A stretch of 29,589 nt of DNA, taken from positions 1 to 29,589 of IMG/VR virus record IMGVR_UViG_3300018081_000014; one strand, 5' to 3'. A program made the position numbers and the translations under genes. This stretch comes from a virus. The notes below the pieces were generated by a model, which saw nothing but the letters and a program-made list of their open reading frames with translations, was not told the origin of the DNA and made no database searches. Positions 1 through 6,150 of the stretch are shown here, piece by piece; positions within the stretch are counted from its first letter, which is position 1; each line of letters begins with the position of its first letter.

Positions 1-48
1 CCGGCGGCCGCCCGGTATCGCATACCGCGCTACCAGGAAGGAGCAGCA

Positions 49-207
49 ATGGCACAGCTTCGCATCATCATCTATCCCGAGCGCGAGGAGGACACAAGCG
101 ATCTGACCGACGCGCTCGGTGAGTTTCTACGCAGCCTAAGTGCCGAGCACCCGGAGATTCTCGACGACCATGAAGACCGAGGCTGGACCCTCGAGGTAGC
201 CGCGTGA
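49..207 (+). CDS. Small acidic protein of unknown function (52 aa)
   Basis: Not recognised. The ATG is chosen because AGGAAGGAG ends five bases upstream; the frame stays open to the left edge, so a longer form cannot be excluded. The protein starts with a short hydrophobic strand (LRIIIYP) and continues as an acidic, probably helical segment ending in WTLEVAA. The length and strand-helix-strand look suit a small phage accessory protein. The stop overlaps the GTG of the next gene (GTGA), so the two are probably translationally coupled. Whether bases 1-48 hold the end of another gene cannot be decided. Confidence 0.6.
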   Translation: MAQLRIIIYPEREEDTSDLTDALGEFLRSLSAEHPEILDDHEDRGWTLEVAA

Positions 208-386
208 AGCACGCACTACTGCGCGTGCGGAACACCGCGCTAGACAGGGCGCGCTCGGAGGACGACTACCGAGCGGCCCTGTCCGCCGCGATCGCCGCGG
301 GGCACAGCTACGCCGAGCTCGCACGAGCGGCCGGAGTCAGCCGCCAGGCGATCCAGCAGCGCGTGGCCCGCGATCGCCGGCCCTAA
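204..386 (+). CDS. Small helix-turn-helix DNA-binding protein (60 aa)
   Basis: The second half (residues about 36-54) reads YAELARAAGVSRQAIQQRV, a textbook helix-turn-helix: a first helix with Ala/Leu spacing, the turn AGVS, then a recognition helix rich in Arg and Gln. The N-terminal half is a predicted helix (LLRVRNTALDRARSEDDY). The GTG start overlaps the previous stop by four bases. Small HTH proteins of this kind are usual phage transcription regulators, but target and sign of regulation are not visible. It lies directly upstream of the only good promoter I see, at 406-434, so it could act there; that is inference. Confidence 0.75.
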   Translation: MKHALLRVRNTALDRARSEDDYRAALSAAIAAGHSYAELARAAGVSRQAIQQRVARDRRP

Positions 387-405
387 GCGACCCCGGGGGG
401 TGCTC

Positions 406-434
406 TTGACAGACGGCCCGCGGCGGGTTAGTGT
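406..434 (+). promoter_or_regulatory. Sigma70-type promoter for the left-arm operon, probably leaderless
   Basis: TTGACA (406-411), a 17-base spacer, then TAGTGT (429-434). It lies in the only real gap of the left arm (387-443). The expected start of transcription, about 7-10 bases past the -10 box, falls at 441-444, at or next to the ATG at 444, and no Shine-Dalgarno sequence precedes that ATG. The first mRNA gene is therefore probably translated from a leaderless transcript, which is common in Actinobacteria. Confidence 0.7.
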
Positions 435-443
435 AGTCCGCGG

Positions 444-608
444 ATGTCCAAGGACGCGAGGCTATTGAAGCTCTCCACCTATCTCCCGCCGGCGGAAGCC
501 GCCAGGGTCGCAGAGCTCGCCGAGCGCAACGATCGCAGCGTGGCGGCTGAGCTCCGTATCGCGATCCGCCGGCATCTCGACTTGATCGCGCGGGCTCGCC
601 GGCGATGA
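444..608 (+). CDS. Ribbon-helix-helix (CopG/Arc-like) DNA-binding protein (54 aa)
   Basis: The protein has the ribbon-helix-helix layout: a short beta strand (RLLKLSTYLP, residues 6-15), helix A (PAEAARVAELAERN), the turn DRS, and helix B (VAAELRIAIRRHLDLIARAR). Such proteins bind operators as dimers through the strand. It is the first gene after the promoter at 406-434 and starts at or within a few bases of the predicted transcription start, so it is probably made early and from a leaderless mRNA. Autoregulation is a reasonable guess but no operator repeat is evident. Its TGA overlaps the next ATG (ATGA). Confidence 0.75.
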   Translation: MSKDARLLKLSTYLPPAEAARVAELAERNDRSVAAELRIAIRRHLDLIARARRR

Positions 609-820
609 ATTGGTTTGAACCCTTCGAAGCGGACAGACGAGCAGCACTCGAGCTGACGCTGGACGCGCCTCAATCCTCGAGCCCGTCAGATCAGACGGTC
701 CGTCTGCGCCAGAGGCAGGAAGTAGCTCGGGGGCGGGGCGCGTCGAGCGCCAGCGGCACAAGTTCGGGCGCGGGACGGGCCGCCGACCCGCGCCCGATGT
801 CTACGGAGAAGGAAGCATGA
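605..820 (+). CDS. Hypothetical protein, disordered C-terminal half (71 aa)
   Basis: Not recognised. The N-terminal 20 residues contain an aromatic start (MNWFEPFEADRRAALEL); the rest is rich in Ser, Gly, Ala and Arg and looks disordered. The main support is context: its ATG overlaps the previous stop and its stop overlaps the next ATG, both as ATGA, like the genes around it. An opposing minus-strand reading frame over 462-761 exists but would break the operon. Confidence 0.55.
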   Translation: MNWFEPFEADRRAALELTLDAPQSSSPSDQTVRLRQRQEVARGRGASSASGTSSGAGRAADPRPMSTEKEA

Positions 821-1119
821 GCGAGCGCGAGCTACGGGACGCTGGCCGGCTGATCGCATCGCCCGTATCTATCGACGTGGCGCGGGCGGAGCGCGGCCGC
901 AAGCTAGGCGAGATGATCGACGAGCTACGCGACGAGCTCGAGGAGATCAAGGCCGACCGCCGGCGCGTTCTCGATCGCGTGCTGTGTGGCGATCTCGCCG
1001 AAGCTCGAGTAGCGCAGGAGTTTGCCGCCGCGGTCGACGAGGCCTGGATCGCCAAAACCGAGGCCAACATCGCCGCACTCGAGCAAGTACAGCGCGATGT
1101 CGAGGGCCAACCGTTTTGA
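817..1119 (+). CDS. Coiled-coil hypothetical protein (100 aa)
   Basis: Residues about 22-100 are almost entirely charged amphipathic helix (KLGEMIDELRDELEEIKADR and onward), consistent with a two-helix coiled coil. There are no catalytic motifs; the single Cys is in VLCGDL. Start and stop overlap the neighbours by four bases (ATGA on the left, TTGA on the right). Function unknown; small coiled-coil proteins are typical of actinophage early regions. Confidence 0.7.
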   Translation: MSERELRDAGRLIASPVSIDVARAERGRKLGEMIDELRDELEEIKADRRRVLDRVLCGDLAEARVAQEFAAAVDEAWIAKTEANIAALEQVQRDVEGQPF

Positions 1120-1301
1120 AACGCGTGAGCTGCCACAAGATCCGCTACCGCGACCGGATTGCCGCGCTGATCGCGCTCGCGGAGGCGGACCGCGCAGCGA
1201 GTCGCGGAAAGTCGCAGCGCGACGAGGTTCGCGCCTACCGATGCCCGAGCTGCGGCGGCTGGCATCTGACATCACGGCGGGCACAGGAGGCGAGCGCGTG
1301 A
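1116..1301 (+). CDS. Zn-ribbon microprotein with CPSCGGWHLT motif (61 aa)
   Basis: A basic helix is followed near the C-terminus by YRCPSCGGWHLTS. The Cys-x2-Cys knuckle plus the trailing His and the earlier CH pair (VSCHKI, residues 5-6) could bind one zinc. Proteins with a C-P-x-C-G-x-W-H-L-T motif are common small phage and actinobacterial proteins of unknown role. The TTG at 1116 is preferred because it overlaps the previous stop as TTGA; GTG at 1125 is an alternative that would lose the start of the CH pair region. Confidence 0.7.
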   Translation: MKRVSCHKIRYRDRIAALIALAEADRAASRGKSQRDEVRAYRCPSCGGWHLTSRRAQEASA

Positions 1302-1480
1302 AGTGCAAGCGCCGACGCTGCAACAAGCGAGCCGGCAAGCTCCCGCCGAAGCCGCAGGCAGGCGTGCCACGGGCCTACTACGAGCTCGACCCCTACTGCT
1401 CGAGGAAGTGCGCCGAGCTAGACAACGGCATCGAGCCTCCCGCGGGGATCTACACCCGTAACCACGAGGTCGGTGCGTGA
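1298..1480 (+). CDS. Small basic Cys-rich protein, possible Zn finger (60 aa)
   Basis: A Lys/Arg-rich start holds CKRRRC and a second pair follows as YCSRKC, so four Cys (about residues 3, 8, 34 and 38) could form one zinc site. AGGAGG at 1285-1290 lies seven bases before the GTG, and the GTG overlaps the previous stop. The stop overlaps the next GTG. Function is not known; the basic N-terminus suggests nucleic-acid binding. Confidence 0.65.
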   Translation: MKCKRRRCNKRAGKLPPKPQAGVPRAYYELDPYCSRKCAELDNGIEPPAGIYTRNHEVGA

Positions 1481-1938
1481 TCGTCCAGCTCACGGAGCTA
1501 GAGCTCGCACTCGCGACATTTGTTGCCGAGCAGCGCAATGCGGCGGGCCGGGCAGCGGGGGCCGACGCCGCGAAGTACGGATATAGCGGGAGCCAGTTCG
1601 ATCTCCATTTGCAGGGATGCCTGGGCGAGCTTGCTTTCGCCAAGGGCACCGGGCGCTATTGGTCCGGTGCCGGGTGCGACTATCACAGCGACGATGACGT
1701 AGGACACATTCAGGTACGCACGAGCAAACTCCCCCACGGCCACCTACTCGTCCGGCCGACCGAAGGCCACGAGGATAAGCCGTGGGTGCTTGTAGTCGGA
1801 GAGTTCCCGACGTTCCACGTCATCGGCTGGTGTTTTGGCCGGGAAGCCAAGCGCGAAGAATGGCTCCGTTCTCCGAACGGTCGCCCGCCGGCGTATTTCG
1901 TTCCGCAGAAATCACTTCGGCCCGTACTCGAGCGATGA
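1477..1938 (+). CDS. Phage protein, putative PD-(D/E)XK-like fold (153 aa)
   Basis: The layout recalls a family of phage proteins with a degenerate PD-(D/E)XK nuclease-like core. An early helix holds GCLGELAFAK (Glu at about residue 50). The strand pair GAGCDYHSDDDVGHIQVRTSK follows, where the usual E-x-K is replaced by Q-V-R with a following Lys. Then comes a beta-rich half (HLLVRPTEG, WVLVVGEFP, HVIGWCFGREAK) and the ending PAYFVPQKSLRP. I recognise the pattern from phage hypotheticals, but catalysis is unproven, because the acidic position of the E-x-K motif looks substituted. Start and stop overlap both neighbours. It precedes the RecE-like exonuclease. Confidence 0.65.
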   Translation: MIVQLTELELALATFVAEQRNAAGRAAGADAAKYGYSGSQFDLHLQGCLGELAFAKGTGRYWSGAGCDYHSDDDVGHIQVRTSKLPHGHLLVRPTEGHEDKPWVLVVGEFPTFHVIGWCFGREAKREEWLRSPNGRPPAYFVPQKSLRPVLER

Positions 1939-2819
1939 GCGAGCCCACCGGAATCTTCACGATGGCGGCCGCCGCCTACCACGCCGACCCGTGCGAGCAG
2001 CCGTCCTTGTCCTCGAGCATCGCGCACCTACTCGTTACGAGCTCGCCGCGGCACGCATGGACGGCGCACCCGAAGCTAAACCCGGCTTACGAACCCATCC
2101 ACGATGCGAAGTTCGACATCGGTAACGTGGCGCACGCGCTACTCCTCGAGGAGCGCGACCCGGAGGAGGCCGTTGTGCTCGTGCACGCCGATAGCTGGCG
2201 CACGAACGCGGCGAAGGAGCAGCGCGATCAGGCCTACGAGGAAGGGAAGACGCCGCTACTCGCGCATCAGGCCGAGGAGGTCGCAGCCATGATGCAGGCC
2301 ACGCGCGGGCAACTCGAGCAGATCGAAGCCGACCCGCCGCTATTCAAGGACGGCCGCGCTGAGCAGACGTTGATTTGGGAGGAGGACGGGGTGACGTGTC
2401 GCGCGCTACTCGACTGGCTGCGCGACGACCACGCCGCGATTGACGACTTGAAGACGACGAGCGCGAGCGCGAACCCGGAGAAGTGGACGCGGACCCTGTA
2501 CGCGATCGGCTCCGACGTGCAAGCGGCGTTCTATCTGCGCGGGCTCCGAGCCGTGGGGCAGCACCCAGGATGGACGGATCTGTCGGCGTTCCGGTTCGTC
2601 GTCCAGGAGACAGCACCGCCCTACGCGCTGAGCGTCGTATCGCTCGGGCCGGCGGCCCTCGAGATCGCGGAGTCCAAGGTCGAATACGCCATCTCGAAGT
2701 GGCGCGAGTGCCTCGAGCGTGACGAGTGGCCGGCCTACCCGACGAAGGTCTGCTACGCCGAGCTCCCCGCCTACGAGGAGCAACGTTGGCTCGAGCGAGA
2801 GGAAAGGGAGAAGGTATGA
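1935..2819 (+). CDS. RecE/lambda-Exo-like PD-(D/E)XK exonuclease (294 aa)
   Basis: Likely a 5'-3' double-strand DNA exonuclease of the RecE C-terminal type. Motifs in order: GNVAHALLLEE (His67), AEQTLIWEEDGVTCRALLDWL (Glu143, Asp160), the catalytic strand IDDLKTT (Asp171 and Lys173), then the helix DVQAAFYLRGL (Gln196) and FVVQETAPPYALSVV. This is the His-Glu-Asp-x-x-K-Gln order known for RecE-like nucleases, and the length fits. The ATG overlaps the previous stop (ATGA). It sits three genes before a RecA/Sak4-like ATPase, an arrangement typical of phage recombination modules. It would chew DNA ends to give 3' single strands for annealing or strand exchange. Confidence 0.85.
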   Translation: MSEPTGIFTMAAAAYHADPCEQPSLSSSIAHLLVTSSPRHAWTAHPKLNPAYEPIHDAKFDIGNVAHALLLEERDPEEAVVLVHADSWRTNAAKEQRDQAYEEGKTPLLAHQAEEVAAMMQATRGQLEQIEADPPLFKDGRAEQTLIWEEDGVTCRALLDWLRDDHAAIDDLKTTSASANPEKWTRTLYAIGSDVQAAFYLRGLRAVGQHPGWTDLSAFRFVVQETAPPYALSVVSLGPAALEIAESKVEYAISKWRECLERDEWPAYPTKVCYAELPAYEEQRWLEREEREKV

Positions 2820-3109
2820 GCTACGCGACCCATATCCACTGCGCCAACTGTGGCATCGAGTTCTGCCTGCCGATCGAAGTGAAACGCGCCCGGCTCGAGG
2901 ATCACGGGAGCTTCTACTGCCCGAATGGGCACGTCAACTACTACCCCCAGGAGACAGCCAAGGAGCGCGAGATCCGCCAGCTAAAGCAGCAGCTTGAACA
3001 GACTCAATGGCTGAGAGACAGCAAGCAGCGCCGTATCGACGCGCTCGAGCGCGAGGTTCGCTCGCTGCGCTCGAAGCTGGCATGGGCACGAAAGAGGGAG
3101 GCGGCATGA
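2816..3109 (+). CDS. Zn-ribbon plus coiled-coil protein (97 aa)
   Basis: The N-terminal 45 residues form a zinc ribbon: HCANCGIEFCLP gives the first Cys-x2-Cys knuckle and FYCPNGH the second Cys/His pair, followed by VNYYPQ. From about residue 47 to the end it is a continuous charged helix (EREIRQLKQQLEQTQ and onward), a coiled coil. The ATG overlaps the stop of the exonuclease gene. Small ribbon-plus-coil proteins next to phage recombination genes are known but their role is not; an accessory or DNA-binding role is a guess. Confidence 0.75.
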   Translation: MSYATHIHCANCGIEFCLPIEVKRARLEDHGSFYCPNGHVNYYPQETAKEREIRQLKQQLEQTQWLRDSKQRRIDALEREVRSLRSKLAWARKREAA

Positions 3110-3360
3110 AAGCGAAGGTCTATCTGCGCGTGGCGCGTGGCCCGCGCGGTCCGAAGGTCGCGGCGACGATCACTCCGAATTACGCTCCGCTCATGGTCGG
3201 CTCGCCCGGCTACAACGAGCGGGCACTTCCGACAGTCGCGTTTGCGATCGCGCTGGACATCCCCGAGGAAGTCCTAGCGCACGCCGAGCAGGTGATCGCT
3301 GAGCTCGAGGTTCCTGCGGAGCGCGCGCTGATCGCGGCAGTGGTGGAGGAGGAAGCATGA
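3106..3360 (+). CDS. Hypothetical protein between exonuclease and ATPase genes (84 aa)
   Basis: Not recognised. The first half is beta-like and basic (KVYLRVARGPRGPKVAATITP), the second half helical and acidic (IPEEVLAHAEQVIAELEVP, ending EEEA). AGAGGGAGG just upstream is a good ribosome site for the ATG at 3106, which overlaps the previous stop; upstream in-frame ATG codons from 3007 would overlap the previous gene deeply and are rejected. Its place inside the recombination module hints at an accessory role. Confidence 0.65.
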   Translation: MKAKVYLRVARGPRGPKVAATITPNYAPLMVGSPGYNERALPTVAFAIALDIPEEVLAHAEQVIAELEVPAERALIAAVVEEEA

Positions 3361-4409
3361 GCTTCGAGTTCAGACCCGGCAAGCGTGAGAACGTCCCGCT
3401 ACTGATCGGCGTGGCCGGCGGGACGGGCTCCGGCAAGACGATGAGCGCGATGCGGCTGGCGAAGGGTCTGGCCGGCGGAAAGAAGTTCGCCGTGATCGAC
3501 ACGGAGGCTGGCCGCGCGCTGCACTACGCGGATATGTTCGAGTTCGGCTACGAGCCGCTGGCCCCACCGTTCCGGCCGGAGCGGTACGGAGCGGCGATCA
3601 AAGCGGCCGACGCCGCGGGCTTCCCCGTGATCCTCGTCGACTCCGTGAGCCACGAGCACGCCGGCGACGGCGGCCTACTCGACTGGCACCAGGAGGAGCT
3701 CGAGAGGATGGGCGGCGGAGAGAACGCGAATCTGCGCGCCTGGATCAAGCCGAAGATGGCACACAAGGATTGGGTCCAGGAGCTCTTGCAGCTCCGCTCC
3801 CACTTGATCCTCTGCTTCCGCGCCGAGCAGAAGGTGGAAATGCGGAAGGACGACAAGGGCAAGTGGCAAGTCGTTCCGAAGGCGTCCCTCGTCGGACTCG
3901 ATGGCTGGGTCCCGATCGCGGAGAAGTCGCTCCCCTACGAGCTGACGATCTCGTTCCTGCTCACGGCCGACAAGCCGGGCATCCCGCAGCCGATCAAGCT
4001 GCAGGAGCAGCACAAGCCGTTCGTCCCTCTCGATCGCGAGATCAGCGAGGAGACAGGCCGGCTGCTCGGAGAATGGGCTCGAGGCTCGGGCTCCCCTGCG
4101 GCGGAGCCTGAGCCACCGTTGTCGGAGGGGATGGCCGATAGAGGCTCGGCTGAGTCACCAGCGGAAAACCTCGCCGCTCAATCAGGTGACTCCCCCTCCG
4201 AGAGCGGCGAGCAAGCCGAGCTACTGCCCGAGAGCCTGAGCCCGGAGGAGTTCCGCCGGCTGGTTGCGAGCGAGTTCATTCCGCCGCAGAGGATTGCCGC
4301 GATCGGCCGGCAGCTATACCCCGGCCGGCACTCGAACGATCTGAACGAGAAGGAGCTAGCCGAGCTCTGGCGCGCGCTCAAAGGTGATCTCGCGTCGGTG
4401 CAGTTCTGA
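3357..4409 (+). CDS. RecA/Sak4-like AAA ATPase (350 aa)
   Basis: A P-loop NTPase. Walker A is GVAGGTGSGKT (residues 18-28, Lys27), Walker B VILVDS (91-96) followed by SHEH. The core ends near residue 245. A Pro/Ser/Glu-rich linker follows (about 248-302) and then a small helical C-terminal domain (LSPEEFRRLVASEFIPPQRI and onward). Phage ATPases of this size beside a RecE-like exonuclease are usually Sak4-like single-strand annealing or RecA-core proteins, which fits the context. A more general phage AAA family assignment is the safe alternative. The ATG overlaps the previous stop and the TGA overlaps the next ATG by one base (TGATG). Confidence 0.8.
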   Translation: MSFEFRPGKRENVPLLIGVAGGTGSGKTMSAMRLAKGLAGGKKFAVIDTEAGRALHYADMFEFGYEPLAPPFRPERYGAAIKAADAAGFPVILVDSVSHEHAGDGGLLDWHQEELERMGGGENANLRAWIKPKMAHKDWVQELLQLRSHLILCFRAEQKVEMRKDDKGKWQVVPKASLVGLDGWVPIAEKSLPYELTISFLLTADKPGIPQPIKLQEQHKPFVPLDREISEETGRLLGEWARGSGSPAAEPEPPLSEGMADRGSAESPAENLAAQSGDSPSESGEQAELLPESLSPEEFRRLVASEFIPPQRIAAIGRQLYPGRHSNDLNEKELAELWRALKGDLASVQF

Positions 4410-4660
4410 TGAGAGACCCAGTAATCAAAGGGGCGATCGCGCTCGAGCAGCTCACGAAGGACGTGGAGCAGCTCGCTCAGAAGGTCGCCCGGCAGGACGA
4501 GCTCATCGAGGCCTTGACCGACTGGCGAACGAACACGAGCTATGTCTTCGGCCGGCTCGCACGCGAAGCCGAGCAGGAGCAAGATCGCGAGCGGCGGCGG
4601 CGTAACAACTTCTGGAAGACGCTCATAGGCGAGCTGCGAACGGCTCGAGGGCCCGTCTGA
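4409..4660 (+). CDS. Coiled-coil hypothetical protein (83 aa)
   Basis: Residues 8-75 are one long amphipathic helix with regular Leu/Val spacing (LEQLTKDVEQLAQKVARQDE), interrupted by DWRTN, then a strongly basic helix (RERRRRNNFWK). No catalytic motif. TGATG overlaps with both neighbours show tight coupling to the ATPase upstream and the ribbon-helix-helix gene downstream. Function unknown. Confidence 0.65.
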   Translation: MRDPVIKGAIALEQLTKDVEQLAQKVARQDELIEALTDWRTNTSYVFGRLAREAEQEQDRERRRRNNFWKTLIGELRTARGPV

Positions 4661-4851
4661 TGCCGCAGAAGCCGCTACCGGGCGATCAGTGCGCGCCGGT
4701 CAAGAACGGGAGTGGCAAAGAGGGCTACGTCCGCCTGCGCACCGACATAACGCCCCGCATGAAGACGGCGCTCGTTCGCGAGGCCGCCCGGCGGGGAGTG
4801 AGCTGCACGGAGGTCGTCCGGCAGGCGCTTGCGAGAGAGCTGTCGGCGTGA
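4660..4851 (+). CDS. Ribbon-helix-helix (Arc/MetJ-like) DNA-binding protein (63 aa)
   Basis: After a flexible 20-residue start, YVRLRTDIT is the DNA-contacting strand. PRMKTALVREAARRG forms helix A, the turn is VSCTE, and VVRQALARELSA forms helix B. This is a complete ribbon-helix-helix fold of usual length, expected to bind DNA as a dimer. It is the second such protein in the left arm (the other at 444) but they are not near-identical, so they probably read different operators. It could help switch from early to later expression; that is inference. Confidence 0.75.
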   Translation: MPQKPLPGDQCAPVKNGSGKEGYVRLRTDITPRMKTALVREAARRGVSCTEVVRQALARELSA

Positions 4852-5210
4852 ATGAGCCCGAGAAGCTGCTCGCGCCACTCCATCTGACCGCCGGCCAGCA
4901 CGCGCTCGCACTCGCTGCGTGGAAGGAGAACCCCGAAGGCGTCGAGCGATGCGCTACGGACGCGCTCGCCAAGGGCCATGCGCCGGGCGCGCTCTTTGCC
5001 ACCATGCTCGCGAGCGGCGAGCACAAGCGCGAGCCGAACGGCACGAGCGGCAAGCGCATCACCGGCTGGCGCTGGGTCCGAGGCTCGCACAGCGGGCGCT
5101 ACGTCGAAGACCCGAAGGGCACGGACAACCCGCCGCCCGGCTATGACACGACGACGAAGGGCGGAGCTCGAGAGACTCGCGAGATCGAGCGCGTGGAGGT
5201 TTGGTTTTGA
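4848..5210 (+). CDS. Hypothetical protein (120 aa)
   Basis: Not recognised. The N-terminal half is helical (LHLTAGQHALALAAWKENP, then ALAKGHAPGALFATMLASGE). The second half has aromatic strands (GWRWVRGSHSGRYV) and a Gly/Thr-rich tail ending VEVWF. The GTG overlaps the previous stop (GTGA) and the stop overlaps the TTG of the nuclease gene (TTGA). Upstream in-frame starts from 4689 lie inside the previous gene and are rejected. Confidence 0.65.
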   Translation: MNEPEKLLAPLHLTAGQHALALAAWKENPEGVERCATDALAKGHAPGALFATMLASGEHKREPNGTSGKRITGWRWVRGSHSGRYVEDPKGTDNPPPGYDTTTKGGARETREIERVEVWF

Positions 5211-5509
5211 GCGAGACCCTCCCGATCTACGAGAAGGATCTTGCGACCTATGTCCGCGACACGGCCAAGCTCTTTGGCTGGCGGCGTTACCACACTTGGC
5301 TCGCGAAGCACTCGCCAGCGGGGTTCCCTGACGAGGTTCTCGTTCGCCGTGGGCGGCTGATCTTCGCAGAGCTCAAATCCGACAAGGGCAAGCTGAGCGC
5401 CGAGCAGGAAGCATGGCTCGAGGATCTGCGTCGTGTGGCGATCGCGAGAGTCGAGGTCTACGTCTGGCGCCCGTCCGATATGGCCCGGATCGCGGAAATC
5501 CTGCGGTGA
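5207..5509 (+). CDS. VRR-NUC domain nuclease (100 aa)
   Basis: The whole protein is a stand-alone VRR-NUC domain (PD-(D/E)XK superfamily). Glu9 (YEKDL) is followed by GWRRYHTW, GFPDEVLVRRGRLIF (Asp42), AELKSDKGKLSAEQ (Glu55, Lys57, Gln67) and the ending YVWRPSD. All catalytic residues expected for the family are present and the length is usual for phage versions. Such proteins cut branched or nicked DNA and often work with phage helicases or recombinases, consistent with the RecE-like and Sak4-like genes upstream. TTG at 5207 is chosen because it forms TTGA with the previous stop; TTG at 5201 would add two residues. Confidence 0.88.
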   Translation: MSETLPIYEKDLATYVRDTAKLFGWRRYHTWLAKHSPAGFPDEVLVRRGRLIFAELKSDKGKLSAEQEAWLEDLRRVAIARVEVYVWRPSDMARIAEILR

Positions 5510-5634
5510 AGAAGATCAGCATGGTTCGGCTCGACTTCACAGACGGCGACTGGATTGGCTGGCCCATTCGCAGACGGCGCGACTGGATCAAGGCACTTCG
5601 CGTGCTCTGGCGATACCGGAAAGGCACGCGGTGA
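5506..5634 (+). CDS. Very small basic protein (42 aa)
   Basis: Not recognised. The sequence is short, basic and Trp-rich (DWIGWPIRRRRDWIKALRVL). The GTG overlaps the VRR-NUC stop as GTGA and its own stop overlaps the next GTG the same way. It is annotated because it is needed to keep the unbroken chain of coupled genes. Function unknown. Confidence 0.5.
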   Translation: MKKISMVRLDFTDGDWIGWPIRRRRDWIKALRVLWRYRKGTR

Positions 5635-5813
5635 AGTCGCGCACGCACAAGGTCGGCCGCGGCAACGTCGGAACGGGTGAGCTCGCGCACGAATGGGCGC
5701 ATCTCCTCGCCCAGGCGATCGCAGAGAGGCGAGTCGTTGTCGAGGATCCCGGCACGGAGCACGGCCGGGCGCTCGTGCGAACGCTCGGCGCTGTGATTCG
5801 GAAGAAGCGATGA
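5631..5813 (+). CDS. Small hypothetical protein (60 aa)
   Basis: Not recognised. A basic, Gly-rich N-terminus (KSRTHKVGRGNVGTG) is followed by a helix (ELAHEWAHLLAQAIAERRV) and a second helix ending in KKR. The HEWAH stretch superficially recalls a metal site, but there is no HExxH order and no third ligand. GTGA overlap with the previous gene, ATGA with the next. Confidence 0.55.
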   Translation: MKSRTHKVGRGNVGTGELAHEWAHLLAQAIAERRVVVEDPGTEHGRALVRTLGAVIRKKR

Positions 5814-5929
5814 GCCGCTGGTGTCCGAAATGCGGCTCGCTGCTCGAGAAGTCTGAGGTCCGGCTAGGCAAGTGTTTCCCGTCCTGTCTCGCCAAACTGC
5901 AAGCCAAGTGGAAGGAAGGTCCGAAATGA
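5810..5929 (+). CDS. Zn-ribbon micropeptide (39 aa)
   Basis: The protein opens with WCPKCGSLLEK, a Cys-x2-Cys zinc knuckle, and has a second pair in KCFPSC, so one four-Cys zinc site would account for most of it. It is below the length many gene finders accept, but ATGA overlaps on both sides support it. Role unknown; it is the fourth small Cys-rich protein in this operon (after 1116, 1298 and 2816). Confidence 0.6.
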   Translation: MSRWCPKCGSLLEKSEVRLGKCFPSCLAKLQAKWKEGPK

Positions 5930-6150
5930 CGATGTACGGCGTACTCCGAGTAGTCGAACAAGCCGGCGTGATCGAGGCCTACCAGCCCGTAGGCGTCTTC
6001 GAAGCAAAAAGCGCGCGAGAGGCAGTCGCGAAGAACGTCGAGCTCGCCGGGAAGTACGTTGCCATCCCGACCCGCTCGCTGAGTGCCTACGTGGCGAAGC
6101 CGGTCGAGCGTCCGAAGTTCCAGGTCAGCGGCGGCGGCGGCGGGGAGTGA
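5926..6150 (+). CDS. Hypothetical protein (74 aa)
   Basis: Not recognised. It reads as an alpha/beta domain: strand YGVLRVV, strand YQPVGVFEAK, helix SAREAVAKNVEL, strand KYVAIPTRSLSAYV, then a flexible tail ending in five Gly and Glu. Small phage proteins with the pattern of a strand followed by a SAREAV helix are common, without assigned function. The ATG overlaps the previous stop; its stop overlaps the GTG of the secreted hydrolase gene. Confidence 0.6.
   Translation: MTMYGVLRVVEQAGVIEAYQPVGVFEAKSAREAVAKNVELAGKYVAIPTRSLSAYVAKPVERPKFQVSGGGGGE

Noticed and set aside
462-761. Minus-strand frame of 99 codons in the left arm
   Set aside because: It would lie opposite two coupled plus-strand genes and no ribosome site or promoter is seen.
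5631-5813. HEWAH stretch as a metalloprotease motif
   Set aside because: The order is not HExxH, there is no third ligand, and the protein has only 60 residues.
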